Assembly: GCA_964642235.1 (NCBI GenBank)
Contig: CAZXOP010000108.1
Coordinates: 1-6,523, forward strand
DNA length: 6,523 nucleotides
From: CAYSND01 sp964642235
GTDB lineage: Bacteria > Bacteroidota > Bacteroidia > Bacteroidales > UBA932
Direction: 5' to 3'
In this document: one piece after another, positions 6,347 to 6,523 of the stretch
How the letters are laid out: every line of letters starts with the position of its first letter
Position numbering within the stretch: position 1 is the stretch's first letter
Notes under the pieces: model-generated
The model's database searches: none
What the model was told of the DNA's origin: nothing
Seen by the model: only the letters and a program-made list of their open reading frames with translations
Position numbers and translations under genes: made by a program

Positions 6347-6419
6347 AATTATAAAGTTATATGTTTGATAAAATACACGATTCTCCCTCACAATTCCATC
6401 CTCGGGAAATCCGAATGTT

Positions 6420-6451
6420 CAAAATTATAATAAATATTAAATAGAAACAAC
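6420..6451 (-). promoter_or_regulatory. Candidate Bacteroidota promoter of the transposase gene
   Basis: On the - strand a -33-like GTTG (6451-6448) is followed after exactly 20 bp by TAATTTTG (6427-6420), matching TAnnTTTG. The Bacteroidota consensus is TTTG, 19-21 bp, TAnnTTTG. Transcription would begin near 6413, leaving a leader of about 65 nt to the ATG at 6346 or about 20 nt to the GTG at 6391. It lies between the gene and repeat copy C, so the gene carries its own promoter inside the module. Confidence 0.5.
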
Positions 6452-6469
6452 TCTTTAGGAAATAAATTT

Positions 6470-6523
6470 GACCTCAACAGCTGACCTTGCCCAGAGGTGC
6501 TTCTGTGAGGGGGGTATGTGTTG
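6470..6523 (+). repeat. 59-bp REP-like folded repeat, copy C, cut by the window end
   Basis: The first 54 of 59 positions are present. It differs from copy B at one position (loop base T at 6498 instead of G) and from copy A at two. The closing AGGTC is beyond the window, so the last half of the outer arm is inferred. It lies just upstream of the transposase promoter. Confidence 0.85.

Larger units (their letters stand above)
5369..6523 (-). mobile_element. REP-like/RAYT module: transposase gene between direct copies of a 59-bp repeat
   Basis: The transposase gene is bracketed by repeat copy B 4 nt beyond its stop and copy C 123 bp upstream of its chosen start, both in the same orientation. 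This matches the REPtron layout known for RAYT transposases, where the gene sits among the folded repeats it is thought to mobilise. The real outer limits are uncertain, since copy A lies further left and copy C runs off the window. It could also be an IS200-like element whose subterminal folded ends are these repeats. Confidence 0.65.

Noticed and set aside
6347..6391. 15-residue N-terminal extension of the transposase from a GTG
   Set aside because: The family usually begins at the strand encoded from the ATG at 6346. A GTG start stays possible because the candidate promoter lies upstream of both.
5275..6523. CRISPR array
   Set aside because: The repeats are 59 bp, spaced 35 bp and then over 1 kb, with a transposase gene between; no regular spacers.

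Overview
The window looks like a chromosomal segment from a member of the Bacteroidota, most likely Bacteroidales. Three things point there: TAnnTTTG-type -7 promoter boxes, almost no Shine-Dalgarno sequences in front of AT-rich starts, and protein families and spellings typical of that phylum (LolA-like carrier, pyrE followed by an SRPBCC protein, RsmF-type methyltransferase, secreted PHP phosphoesterase). I cannot name a genus.

Left part (1-1273). The 3' end of a lolA-like lipoprotein carrier gene enters from the left edge on the + strand. It stops exactly where a convergent Nudix hydrolase gene stops on the - strand. The Nudix gene is divergent from the next block, and the gap between them carries a candidate -7 box on each strand.

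Middle part (1274-4848). Four + strand genes are packed as one apparent operon: pyrE (orotate phosphoribosyltransferase), an SRPBCC-fold protein of unknown ligand, an RsmF-like rRNA m5C methyltransferase with its C-terminal domains, and a secreted PHP-family phosphoesterase. Spacers are 5 nt, 5 nt and a 14-nt overlap. The set mixes pyrimidine synthesis, rRNA modification and an exported hydrolase, so co-transcription need not mean a shared pathway.

Right part (4849-6523). This is a non-coding, repeat-rich stretch followed by a mobile module. It holds two copies of a 57-bp imperfect palindrome, a long stem-loop with a downstream T-run, a perfect TGTGA-N6-TCACA site, and three near-identical copies of a 59-bp folded repeat. 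The last two of those copies bracket a - strand gene for a Y1/HUH (RAYT, IS200-like) transposase. This REP-like repeat plus RAYT arrangement is the most interesting part of the window. The three copies differ only at positions that leave the predicted fold intact. The fold uses G.T pairs and so should be stronger in the + strand than in its complement.
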